Assembly (NCBI RefSeq): GCF_014649375.1
Contig: NZ_BMSX01000013.1
Coordinates: forward strand, 111,814-175,813
Reading direction: 5' to 3'
Length of the DNA: 64,000 nucleotides
Origin: Streptomyces aurantiogriseus
Lineage (GTDB): Bacteria > Actinomycetota > Actinomycetes > Streptomycetales > Streptomycetaceae
Shown: positions 1-7,482 of the stretch, piece by piece
Layout: every line of letters starts with the position of its first letter
Numbering within the stretch: position 1 is the stretch's first letter
Notes under the pieces: model-generated
The model's database searches: none
The model's input: the letters and a program-made list of their open reading frames with translations, nothing else
What the model was told of the DNA's origin: nothing
Made by a program: the position numbers and the translations under genes

Positions 1-108
1 CTCGCGGAGGGCGCGAAGGGCGACACCGTCACGACCGCCGACACCGAACAGCTCCGCCTGGCCCTGCGGGACTACCGCGAACTGACGGAACGGCTGCTGC
101 ACATGTGA
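1..108 (+). CDS. C-terminal fragment of an unidentified protein
   Basis: The window opens inside a reading frame that runs 35 codons to a TGA at 106-108. The visible tail is charged and helical, ending LRDYRELTERLLHM. Third positions are almost all G or C, as in a real Streptomyces gene. The family cannot be named from this fragment. It converges on the DUF1992 gene, leaving only 22 bases between the stop codons. Confidence 0.6.
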   Translation, partial: LAEGAKGDTVTTADTEQLRLALRDYRELTERLLHM

Positions 109-130
109 GTCGGCCGCTGATCCGGCGGTC

Positions 131-553
131 CTAAGGGGTGCCGTCCCCGGCCGCCGCCCGGCGCTCCCGCCACTCCCGTACGACCCTCTCGACGTCGTAC
201 GGCTTCATGCCCAGCGGGGGGCCGGGCGGCGGCTTGAACATCATGTCGCGGAGTTTGACGTTGACGTCCGTGATGATCTTCCGGACGAGGCGCTCCGAAG
301 GGGCCGCGTACGCCGCCGCGAGGGCGTCCTCCGCCTCCTTGCGCAGCGCGAGCGCCGGCGGCAGGACCGAGAGGCCCTCACGGGCCATCTTGCGTTTGAT
401 CCACCACAGTTCGTCGTACGAGGTGTCGGTGCCGGGGGCCAACGGCTTGCCCGCGCCCGGGAGTTGATCGAACTCGCCGCGCCGCTGGGCGTCGCGGATC
501 TGCTTGTCGACCCAGGACTCGAACGGAACACCGGGTGGCTTTCGCTCGGTCAT
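131..553 (-). CDS. DUF1992 (DnaJC28-like) domain protein
   Basis: A 140-residue soluble protein. It begins MTERKPPGVPFESWVDKQI and continues with RDAQRRGEFDQLPGAGKPL, the hallmark of DUF1992, the domain also found in eukaryotic DnaJ homologue subfamily C member 28. The GxFDxLPGxGKP core is near residues 25-38, followed by a WWIKRKM segment and a helical C-terminal half. Bacterial members are stand-alone proteins of unknown function without a J domain. The length is normal for the family. It is divergent from the FHA-like gene. Family assignment is firm, function unknown. Confidence 0.85.
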   Translation of the reverse strand: MTERKPPGVPFESWVDKQIRDAQRRGEFDQLPGAGKPLAPGTDTSYDELWWIKRKMAREGLSVLPPALALRKEAEDALAAAYAAPSERLVRKIITDVNVKLRDMMFKPPPGPPLGMKPYDVERVVREWRERRAAAGDGTP

Positions 554-687
554 GCGTCCATTGTGCCGGACGCGACGGGGCCGGGCGATTTAGTATGCGG
601 CCGCTGTGCATGGTCACTTGCCAGGCCACTCGCAGGTGACGTGCAGGGTCAGTTCAGACATCGTCGGACATCTCACGAGGAGCGCAC

Positions 688-1080
688 GTGCTCGAACTCA
701 CCATGGCCACCGTCTCGGGGACGGAAGAGGGTGCCACCGCCGGCATGCTCATGGCCGACGCGCCCAGCGAGCCGGGCGCCGTGCTGCGGGTGGGCCGGGA
801 CAAGGCCGTGTGCCGCCTCGTGACCCCCGAGGACTGGCTGTTCGTCTCCCGGGTCCACCTGGAGTTCCTCTGCGGCCCCGAGGGCGTCTGGCAGGTCACC
901 TGGCTGCGCGGCTCCCAGCCGGACCCGTCGTCCGAGGTCCGGCTGGTGGTCGGCGAGTACGCCCAGACCATCGCGTACGGCGGGACCGTACAGCTGCCGC
1001 GGGGCGGCAACGGCGAGCTCGTCGTCGTGGACCGCACCGGGCCGCGCAGCGTGAACGTGGGCTTCTACCACGAGGCGTGA
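688..1080 (+). CDS. FHA-like small protein
   Basis: 130 residues from GTG 688, with GAGGAG at 677-682 as ribosome binding site. After about 30 residues comes LRVGRDKAVCRLV, then FVSRVHLEF and VWQVTWLRGSQP. This GR...SRxH spacing matches the phosphothreonine-binding loops of FHA domains. The protein is essentially one FHA-like domain with no membrane segment or catalytic domain. It probably reads Ser/Thr kinase phosphorylation, but no kinase gene is adjacent. An internal ATG at 703 is possible but has a poorer ribosome site. Confidence 0.7.
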   Translation: MLELTMATVSGTEEGATAGMLMADAPSEPGAVLRVGRDKAVCRLVTPEDWLFVSRVHLEFLCGPEGVWQVTWLRGSQPDPSSEVRLVVGEYAQTIAYGGTVQLPRGGNGELVVVDRTGPRSVNVGFYHEA

Positions 1081-1103
1081 CCTGCGGGTCACTGCGCGAA
1101 GGG

Positions 1104-1775
1104 CTACGCCAGGACGCGCGCCAGCGCGAACCCGTCGTAGCCCTTGGTGCCCACCGTCTGGATCGCCGTGCCGCTCAACCTCGGGTGGGAGCCGATGAGT
1201 TCGATCGCGGCGCGGCTGCCCCGCACGTCCCCCGCGTCGCTGTCCGCGTCGGTCACCCGGCCGCCCCGGACGACGTTGTCGACGACGATCAGACTGCCCG
1301 TGCTGGTGAGCCGGAGCGCCCACTCGAGGTAGTTGGCGTTGTTGGCCTTGTCGGCGTCGATGAAGACCAGGTCGAACGGGGGCGGGTTCTCGTCGGCCAG
1401 CAGCGGCAGCAGGTCCAGGGCCGCGCCCACCCGCACCTCGACCTGGGCCTCGAGGCCCGCGCGGGCGATGTTGCGGGTGGCGACCTCCGCGTGCTTCGGG
1501 TTGTACTCCAGCGAGATCAGGTGGCCGTCGGCCGGGAGCGCGCGGCCCAGCCAGATCGTGCTGTACCCGCCGAGCGTGCCGATCTCCAGGATGTTGCGCG
1601 CGCCCTGGATCTCGGCGAGCAGTTGTAGCAGTTTGCCCTGGCTCGCCGTGACGTTGACGGGCGGGAGCTCGGCTGCCTCGCTGTCGCGCAGCGCGGCCTC
1701 CATCACCTCGTCGTGCGGGGCGAGGTGGGCGGTGAAGTAGGCGTCGACGGCGTCCCACACCTGCGACTCGCTCAT
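1104..1775 (-). CDS. SAM-dependent O-methyltransferase (Methyltransf_3 / COMT-like)
   Basis: A class I methyltransferase of the small O-methyltransferase family (catechol/caffeoyl-CoA type). Motif I is LEIGTLGGYSTIWL. An acidic ribose-binding segment (LEYNPKHAEVA) follows, then FIDADKANN, the metal-binding DADK/NN pair of cation-dependent members, and LIVVDNVVRGG. I chose ATG 1775 because AGAGG lies 8 bases upstream. The in-frame ATG at 1811 abuts the operator, lacks a ribosome site and would lie upstream of the predicted transcription start. The product is about 223 residues. The substrate is not predictable. Confidence 0.85.
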   Translation of the reverse strand: MSESQVWDAVDAYFTAHLAPHDEVMEAALRDSEAAELPPVNVTASQGKLLQLLAEIQGARNILEIGTLGGYSTIWLGRALPADGHLISLEYNPKHAEVATRNIARAGLEAQVEVRVGAALDLLPLLADENPPPFDLVFIDADKANNANYLEWALRLTSTGSLIVVDNVVRGGRVTDADSDAGDVRGSRAAIELIGSHPRLSGTAIQTVGTKGYDGFALARVLA

Positions 1776-1811
1776 GCGCTCTGCCTCTCGTGTACCTGAC
1801 ATATCGGTCAT

Positions 1812-1832
1812 CTAGTTAGCAACGCTAACTAG
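1812..1832 (-). promoter_or_regulatory. Perfect palindromic operator over the O-methyltransferase promoter
   Basis: CTAGTTAGC-AAC-GCTAACTAG has perfect 9-base arms around a 3-base centre. On the minus strand a TTGACA -35 box (1836-1841) is followed 17 bases later by TAACTA (1813-1818), so the palindrome fills the spacer and -10 region. This is a classic repressor layout. TetR and MarR proteins bind this kind of site, but no such gene is adjacent, so the regulator is unknown. Confidence 0.75.
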
Positions 1833-1902
1833 TCGTGTCAACGCCGCCGCTGTGCCCGAGTTCCCCGCCGACCGGACCTCGCAGGTTTCCGGCAGGCGGA
1901 AT

Positions 1903-3147
1903 TCAGCCGTTCGGCCCAGGAGGGGGCGGGGGCGGGGGAGAGAACGACGGCATGGGCGGCAGAGGGGGTGAGGTGGGCGTACCGGGCGTAGAAGGCGCCG
2001 TGCCCGGCATCGCGGGCTCGACGAGTCGCTGCCCCCAGGCGAACCGCCTCGCCCGCACCCTCCGTACGCGGAGCAGGACCGCCCCCGCCACCAGGGCCGC
2101 GAGCCCGCCCCCGACCGTCAGCAGCCACAGCGGGATCCCGGCCACCGTGAGCAGCCGGTTCTCGTACACCACCTGCCGGAACGCCGTGTCCTTCGCCGTA
2201 CGGCGCAGCTCGTGGTCCCCCGAGATCGACGACGGCTCCGGGAGCTCCTGCGCGAGGGCCGTCAGGAACGGCGTACCGGCCGCCAGCTCGCCCAGCGGGC
2301 CCGTCGTCGCCTCGACCCGCCCCGCGAAGGTGACCCTGGGCCGCTCCCCGCCGATCCGTGACACCGGCTCCATGCGGTGGTCGGCCAGCACGTACAGGCC
2401 GAGGGACTGCGGAGTCGTCGCGAGCCGGGACAGCCGCATGGGGTAGACGAGGCTGCCGCTGGCGAAGGTGAGGTGGAGCGGTTCGAGGTCGCCGCGCAGC
2501 GGGGTGCCGGCGGTCTCCGGGGCCAGCCGTACCGCCACGTACTCCCAGCGCTTGTCGACGTACGGCTGGAGGGCCGTCTCCAGGCGGGGCGGGAAGGTGA
2601 AGTCGTTGTCGCCCAGCCAGTCGTCCAGGGCGGCCGGGTCGGTGGCCGTCAGCCGGGCCACGTCGAACGGCCCCAGCCGCTCACGCCCGACCACACCCAC
2701 GCCGGGACCCGCCCCCGGCTCCGGCGGGGCGGCCCCCACCGCGCCGTCGCCGGTGGACAGCGGCCAGTCGCCGTCCTGTGGCCAGAAGTAGTGGCGGACG
2801 CGCTCCTCGGGGGCGGTGGCGTCGGTCAGTTCGTCGAAGAGCTCCGAGTCGCCGAGCTTCACGGTCGCCCGGCTCGGGACCGGCATGATCCAGGCGGCCC
2901 GGTCGGCGTCCCCGGTGACCGACAGGCTCATCACGATCTGCTCCTGCTCCCCGTCCCAGCGCACGACGGAGACCTCCCGGCGCACCGCGACCCGCTGCTC
3001 GTCACCCGGGACGAGCGCGCCGCAGCCGCAGGCGTGGGCGGGGGTGACGAGGGAGCCGATCTGGGTGGCGAGGAGGGCGAGAAGGAGGCTGGGCAGCCGC
3101 CCCCGCCCTACCCGTCCTGTGTGCCGTTCCCGCAGGAAACCGAGCAT
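1903..3147 (-). CDS. DUF2330 secreted/membrane-anchored protein
   Basis: 414 residues. An N-terminal signal peptide (LPSLLLALLATQIGSLVTPAHA) precedes CGCGALV, then a long extracytoplasmic beta-rich domain with AAWIMPVPSRATVKLGD, typical of DUF2330. Near the end comes a transmembrane helix (LLTVGGGLAALVAGAVLL), an arginine-rich stop-transfer segment, and a proline-rich cytoplasmic tail. The topology is therefore an exported domain tethered by a C-terminal helix. Function is unknown. It is divergent from the GT87/PAP2 gene, sharing a 250-base intergenic region with a direct repeat. Confidence 0.85.
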   Translation of the reverse strand: MLGFLRERHTGRVGRGRLPSLLLALLATQIGSLVTPAHACGCGALVPGDEQRVAVRREVSVVRWDGEQEQIVMSLSVTGDADRAAWIMPVPSRATVKLGDSELFDELTDATAPEERVRHYFWPQDGDWPLSTGDGAVGAAPPEPGAGPGVGVVGRERLGPFDVARLTATDPAALDDWLGDNDFTFPPRLETALQPYVDKRWEYVAVRLAPETAGTPLRGDLEPLHLTFASGSLVYPMRLSRLATTPQSLGLYVLADHRMEPVSRIGGERPRVTFAGRVEATTGPLGELAAGTPFLTALAQELPEPSSISGDHELRRTAKDTAFRQVVYENRLLTVAGIPLWLLTVGGGLAALVAGAVLLRVRRVRARRFAWGQRLVEPAMPGTAPSTPGTPTSPPLPPMPSFSPPPPPPPGPNG

Positions 3148-3221
3148 GCCAGTCGCCCTCCGTGGTCGATCCGTCGCTGATCACTGCCCGTGGTGGCTAC
3201 GACGGGTACGACGGGGGGACC

Positions 3222-3256
3222 GGTTCCGTTCGTGTGAAGAGCGGGTTCCGTTCGTG
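3222..3256. promoter_or_regulatory. 22-base-spaced direct repeat in a divergent promoter
   Basis: GGTTCCGTTCGTG occurs at 3222-3234 and again at 3244-3256. The period is 22 bases, two helical turns, between the DUF2330 and GT87/PAP2 genes. The geometry suits a tandem-binding regulator, and Streptomyces PhoP boxes are built of 11-base direct repeat units. The identity is an inference only. Confidence 0.35.
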
Positions 3257-3399
3257 CTGTGACTCAGATCGCACTCCGTGGAGGCGACTTTCACCCCTGC
3301 GCACTATCGTCTTCTGGACAAAAGGAGAGCGGACGTCAGGTGAAGGCGGGGTGGCCTGCGTCTCTGTCCGGGGGCGGTGCGAGCCTCATAGGGTTCGTC

Positions 3400-5502
3400 A
3401 TGGCACCTCACGCATGGGACGCGTGGGACGACGGGGCGGGAGGCCGACGAGGCGTGGCGAATGCGGAGCACAGCGGGCGACCTGCGGAACGCTTCGGGGC
3501 GACGGCGGTCGACACGGCGAGAGCGCGTCTGCGCGCGGCCCGCCTCGGCCTCTGGCTGGTCGCGGCGGTCCTCGCCGTACGGCAGGTGGCCGTCGTCCTC
3601 GGCACCCCGCGCGGAGAGCGGCTGACGGACCTGGAGACCTGGGTCGGACCCGACGGCGTCCTGCACGTCAACGGTTCGCTCTACGACTCCACACGCTTCA
3701 CGGGCACCCCCTTCGGCGGCCTCGTCCTCAAGCCCCTCACCCGAGCGGCCGAACAGGCCCTCGGCTGGGGCTGGACCTTCGGCACGCTGCTGCTGGTCGC
3801 GGCTCTGGGCCTGGTGGTGGCGCGAGCCCTGCCGCAACCGGTGAGCAGACGCACCTCGCTCCTGGCCGCCCCGGTCGCGATCAGCCTGCTCATGCTGTCC
3901 CTCCCGGTCCGCAACACCCTCTGGCTCGGCCAGACCAGCATCATCCCGGTCCTGCTCGTCCTGCTCGGCTGCTTCGTCGTGCGGGGGGAGCGAGCGGGCG
4001 GCGCGCTGATCGGCGTGGCGGCGGCGCTGCAGCCGACGGTGCTGCTGTTCGCCCCGCTGCTGTGGTTCACGGGCCGCAGGCACGCGGCGCTCTCCACCGG
4101 CGCGACGTTCGCCGGCACGACCCTGCTCGCCTGGGCGGCGATGCCGCACGACTCGTACACCTACTGGGTCCACCACATGGCGGGCGTGGGCCTCGGCGGC
4201 AAGGCGGACGCCCTCGCCAACCAGTCCCTCCACGGCGCCCTGCTGCGGCTGGACCTCTCGGGCCCGCTGGAGATCGCGCTGTTCCTGGCGCTGGGCGCGA
4301 CGGTCGCCGTCCTCGGGGTGCGCAGGGCGGTGCGGTACGCGCGCGACGGTCAGCTGCTGCTGGCGGTGGCCGTCACGGGCTGCGCGGCGATCGCCGTGTC
4401 GCCGACGACCTGGCAGCACCAGCTGCTGTGGGTGCTGCTGGCGGTCGTCGGCCGCGTGGGCAAGCGGGCCTCCGACCGCTACGTCTGGCCGGTGGCGGTC
4501 ATCCTGGTGATGACGCTCCCCGCGAAGATGATGCTGCCGAACATGGCGGCGCTGTATCCGCTGCGGGACAACGTTGTGCTGCTGGCGGCGGTGGCGGCGG
4601 CGACGGTGATTCCTTTCCTCTCGCGCACGTCGGAGTACTACCGCACGCCGATCCCGACGGAGTACGCGACGCCGGTGCCGGCGCGGTGGAAGCACGTACC
4701 GCTGCTGCCGTTCCTGCGCCGGGTGCTGACCCGCCCGAACCTGCTGCTGGAGCTGTTGCTGATCCGCGTGACGTACGCGGCGTACCAGCAGGTGCGGCTG
4801 GCGGCGACGGGCGGCACGATCTCCGGGGGCCGGGAGCGGGCGGAGGCCCACGGCCAGGAGATCCTCGACATCGAACGCTTCCTGCACATCGACATCGAGC
4901 ACGCGGTCAACCACTGGGTGGTCGGGGTCGACTGGCTGCGGAACTTCTTCGACTTCTACTACGAGTCGTTCCACTTCGTGGTGCCGCTGTCGGTGCTGGC
5001 GGTCCTGTACTGGCGGCGGCCGGTGGACTACCGCTGGGCCCGGTCCTCGCTCGGCTTCGCGACCTTGCTCGCCCTGGTCGGCTTCTGGCTGTACCCGCTG
5101 GCCCCGCCGCGCCTGATGCCGGCGCTGGGCATCATCGACACGGTGCACGGCGTGCAGGACTTCTCCAAGCCGGACTACGGGACGCTGACGGCGTTGACGA
5201 ACCAGTACGCGGCCATGCCCTCCCTGCACTTCGGGTGGTCGCTGTGGTGTGGAATGGTGATCGCGATCGTGGCGCCGAAGGGATGGATGAAGGCGTTGGG
5301 CCTGCTTCATCCGTTCTTCACGGCGTCCGCGATCGTGGCCACCGGCAATCACTGGGTGCTGGACGCGGTCGGAGGCGCGCTGGTGGTGTTCGCGGGCTTC
5401 GGGCTGGCTTATGCCTTCCAGGGGCCGCGGGCTCGGGCGGCGGTGGTGACGCAGGCCGCCGTCGAGCCGGCTGTGTTGGAGAAGGACCCGACGCCCAGCT
5501 GA
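3400..5502 (+). CDS. Bifunctional GT87 mannosyltransferase-like / PAP2 phosphatase fusion membrane protein
   Basis: About 700 residues from ATG 3400. The N-terminal ~400 residues are a polytopic GT87 (DUF2029) domain. These normally transfer mannose from polyprenyl-phosphate-mannose. The C-terminal ~250 residues are a PAP2/inositol-phosphotransferase-like domain with PLAPPRLMP, AAMPSLHFGWSLW and GNHWVLDAVGG, the last two holding the catalytic histidines. The fusion is common in actinobacteria and implies cell-envelope lipid or glycan work. The start is uncertain: GTG 3340 (AAGGAG at 3322-3327) and GTG 3454 (GGGAGG 10 bases upstream) are in frame. Confidence 0.85.
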   Translation: MAPHAWDAWDDGAGGRRGVANAEHSGRPAERFGATAVDTARARLRAARLGLWLVAAVLAVRQVAVVLGTPRGERLTDLETWVGPDGVLHVNGSLYDSTRFTGTPFGGLVLKPLTRAAEQALGWGWTFGTLLLVAALGLVVARALPQPVSRRTSLLAAPVAISLLMLSLPVRNTLWLGQTSIIPVLLVLLGCFVVRGERAGGALIGVAAALQPTVLLFAPLLWFTGRRHAALSTGATFAGTTLLAWAAMPHDSYTYWVHHMAGVGLGGKADALANQSLHGALLRLDLSGPLEIALFLALGATVAVLGVRRAVRYARDGQLLLAVAVTGCAAIAVSPTTWQHQLLWVLLAVVGRVGKRASDRYVWPVAVILVMTLPAKMMLPNMAALYPLRDNVVLLAAVAAATVIPFLSRTSEYYRTPIPTEYATPVPARWKHVPLLPFLRRVLTRPNLLLELLLIRVTYAAYQQVRLAATGGTISGGRERAEAHGQEILDIERFLHIDIEHAVNHWVVGVDWLRNFFDFYYESFHFVVPLSVLAVLYWRRPVDYRWARSSLGFATLLALVGFWLYPLAPPRLMPALGIIDTVHGVQDFSKPDYGTLTALTNQYAAMPSLHFGWSLWCGMVIAIVAPKGWMKALGLLHPFFTASAIVATGNHWVLDAVGGALVVFAGFGLAYAFQGPRARAAVVTQAAVEPAVLEKDPTPS

Positions 5503-5536
5503 TCGGGCTCCTGTGAGGGACGCAGGAACAGGACGC

Positions 5537-6244
5537 ATGCTCATAGAAAAGGCGCGGCGGCTGCTGGTCGGCACCGCCGCTGGTGTGGTGGTGCTGTCCG
5601 GGGCGGGCTGCTCCGGACAGGACGCCGGGCAGGACGCCGGGAAGGGATTTGGCGCGAGGGCGGGCGGTGCCCTGACGTACGAGGCACTGAGGAGCCTGGC
5701 CTTCAAGGACGGAGAGGTTCCGAACACGCACGACACGCCTGTCGAGGAACCCGCCCCCAAGAAGAGCGAGCGGACCTTCCCGCCGGTCTCCGACGCGTCC
5801 TGCCAGAGCGTTCTCGACGTCCTGGAGGCCAAGGGCGCATCCGCCGTCGTACGGCAGGTCTTCAACTGGAAGGACGACCTCTGGGGCGGCGGATCGACGC
5901 TGGCGTCCTACCGGGGCGAGGGCGCGGAGCAGGCCTTCGACCGGCTCGAGGAAGGCCTGCAGACCTGCCGGTCCTACTCCGGGGAGTCGTACGAGGGCGC
6001 GTACACGACCGAGGTCACCGGGGTGGGCGCCCCGCAGGTGGGGCAGGTCGGGGACGAGGCGCTGACCTTCCGCACCGTCACGCCCACGAAGGACGGCCTG
6101 GTGATGCACCAGGACCACGTCTTCGTGCGCACCGGCAAGGTCACCGCCACGTTCCGCAAGGCGGAGGCGGGCCATGAGGGGACGTTTCCCCGGGATCTGG
6201 TGCAGCGGCAGGTGGATCGGCTGGCGGAGGCGCAGGGCTCTTGA
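5537..6244 (+). CDS. Putative lipoprotein, paralogue of the one at 15.7 kb
   Basis: 235 residues from ATG 5537. A positively charged start (MLIEKARRLL) and a hydrophobic stretch lead to LSGAGC, a usable though atypical lipobox. The mature part has an alternating charged/aromatic pattern with VFNWKDDLWGGGSTLASY, then QTCRSYSGESYEG. The same blocks occur in the 15651-16373 product, so the two are clear paralogues. The fold resembles small extracytoplasmic sensor-like domains, but I cannot name the family. It follows the GT87/PAP2 stop by 34 bases and may be cotranscribed. Confidence 0.75.
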   Translation: MLIEKARRLLVGTAAGVVVLSGAGCSGQDAGQDAGKGFGARAGGALTYEALRSLAFKDGEVPNTHDTPVEEPAPKKSERTFPPVSDASCQSVLDVLEAKGASAVVRQVFNWKDDLWGGGSTLASYRGEGAEQAFDRLEEGLQTCRSYSGESYEGAYTTEVTGVGAPQVGQVGDEALTFRTVTPTKDGLVMHQDHVFVRTGKVTATFRKAEAGHEGTFPRDLVQRQVDRLAEAQGS

Positions 6245-6296
6245 CGCCCATGAGTGCCTGCCGCATCACAGCCGGTGCCCGTTTCATCCCGATAAG

Positions 6297-7424
6297 ATGC
6301 ATTTTGTGATCAGGTCGGGACGGCTCCGGCGTCGCCACCCTCCCCACGGTGGCCAGGGGAAAGCAGTACTGATGTCGCCGGTGATTGTCACCGTCGTCAT
6401 CAGCAGCCTGGCATTCTCCACTCCGCGGGAGATCGCCTTCAGCCGTCTGCTGCCCGCGGCACCCGCCCTCGCAGCCGCGGTGTGGCCCGTACTCCCGACG
6501 GTCCTGCTGGGGGCGTTCTGCCTCCTGGTCATGACCGGGCTCAGCTTCGTCTACGCCGATCTGGGAACGCCGTACACGGCCGCTGCGATCGCTGCCGTCA
6601 CCCTGGCGGCCGCGTACGCGAGCCATCTCCGACTCCAACGAGAGGAGACGCTCTTCCAGCTCAGGCTCGTCGCGGACGCGGCCCAGAAAGTGCTGCTGCG
6701 CCCGCTGCCGCGCCGGATCCATGACGTCGAGATCGAGTCCCTGTATCTGGCGGCCCAGGAGCAGGCCCGGATCGGAGGCGACTTCTACGAGGCGGCCGAC
6801 ACGCCGTACGGGGTTCGGCTGCTCATCGGCGACGTGCGCGGCAAGGGCCTGTCGGCGGTGGGGGCGGCCTCGGTGGTGATCAACTGCTTCAGGGAGAACG
6901 CGTACGACCAGCCCGACCTGAAGGGCATCATCCGTCGCCTGGAGACCAGCATCGCCCGCTACAGCATGGCGACCCCCGCCGCCGATCAGCCGGAGCACTT
7001 CGCCACCGCTCTGATCGCCGAGATCCCGTACGGCGGCGGGCGCATCAGAGTTCTCAACTGCGGGCACCCACCACCGCTGCTGGTGCAGCGCGGGGAGGTC
7101 CACGTCCTCGAGCCGACCACCCCCTCGGCGCCCCTCAATCTCGCGGCGCTGGTCGGAGACGACTACTGGGTCGACACCGTCACCTTCTTCCCGGGTGACC
7201 AGATGCTGCTCTACACCGACGGGGTTTCGGAGACCCGGGACCGCGCCGGCGAGTTCTTCCCGCTGTCGGACTGGATGCGGGAGCACAGCCCGGCGCCGCC
7301 CCGAGAGCTGCTGGACCGGCTTCACCTGGACCTGCTCCACTACAGCGGCGGAAGACTCGACGACGACATCGCCGCGCTCGCCGTGCGCTGCCGGCCCGCA
7401 CGGGCCGCAAACGGTGCCGGGTGA
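6297..7424 (+). CDS. SpoIIE-type PP2C phosphatase with N-terminal membrane segments
   Basis: About 375 residues. Three hydrophobic helices lie in the first ~110 residues (VIVTVVISSLAF; ALAAAVWPVLPTVLLGAF; YTAAAIAAVTLAAAYA). A PP2C/SpoIIE domain follows with ARIGGDFYEA, IGDVRGKGLSAVGAAS, LNCGHPPPLL, LLYTDGVSE and DDDIAALAV, so the metal-binding aspartates are present. Family members dephosphorylate anti-anti-sigma factors in partner-switching networks. ATG 6297 was chosen. ATG 6372 is also possible but would shorten the first membrane helix. The larger SpoIIE protein lies just downstream. Confidence 0.85.
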   Translation: MHFVIRSGRLRRRHPPHGGQGKAVLMSPVIVTVVISSLAFSTPREIAFSRLLPAAPALAAAVWPVLPTVLLGAFCLLVMTGLSFVYADLGTPYTAAAIAAVTLAAAYASHLRLQREETLFQLRLVADAAQKVLLRPLPRRIHDVEIESLYLAAQEQARIGGDFYEAADTPYGVRLLIGDVRGKGLSAVGAASVVINCFRENAYDQPDLKGIIRRLETSIARYSMATPAADQPEHFATALIAEIPYGGGRIRVLNCGHPPPLLVQRGEVHVLEPTTPSAPLNLAALVGDDYWVDTVTFFPGDQMLLYTDGVSETRDRAGEFFPLSDWMREHSPAPPRELLDRLHLDLLHYSGGRLDDDIAALAVRCRPARAANGAG

Positions 7425-7482
7425 GTCGGGCCGATGCCGGGTGAGTCGGGCCGGGCCCGCACAGCGGTGATATGAAAGGTAT

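Noticed and set aside
1796..1810. CTGACATATCGGTCA as a further CTGAC-N5-GTCAG site
   Set aside because: The right arm is GGTCA, shifted by one base, so only four-base arms pair; too weak beside the perfect 9-base palindrome.
3304..5865. Long minus-strand frame opposite the GT87/PAP2 gene
   Set aside because: Composition is His/Gln/Arg-rich nonsense typical of the reverse strand of GC-rich genes; no motif.
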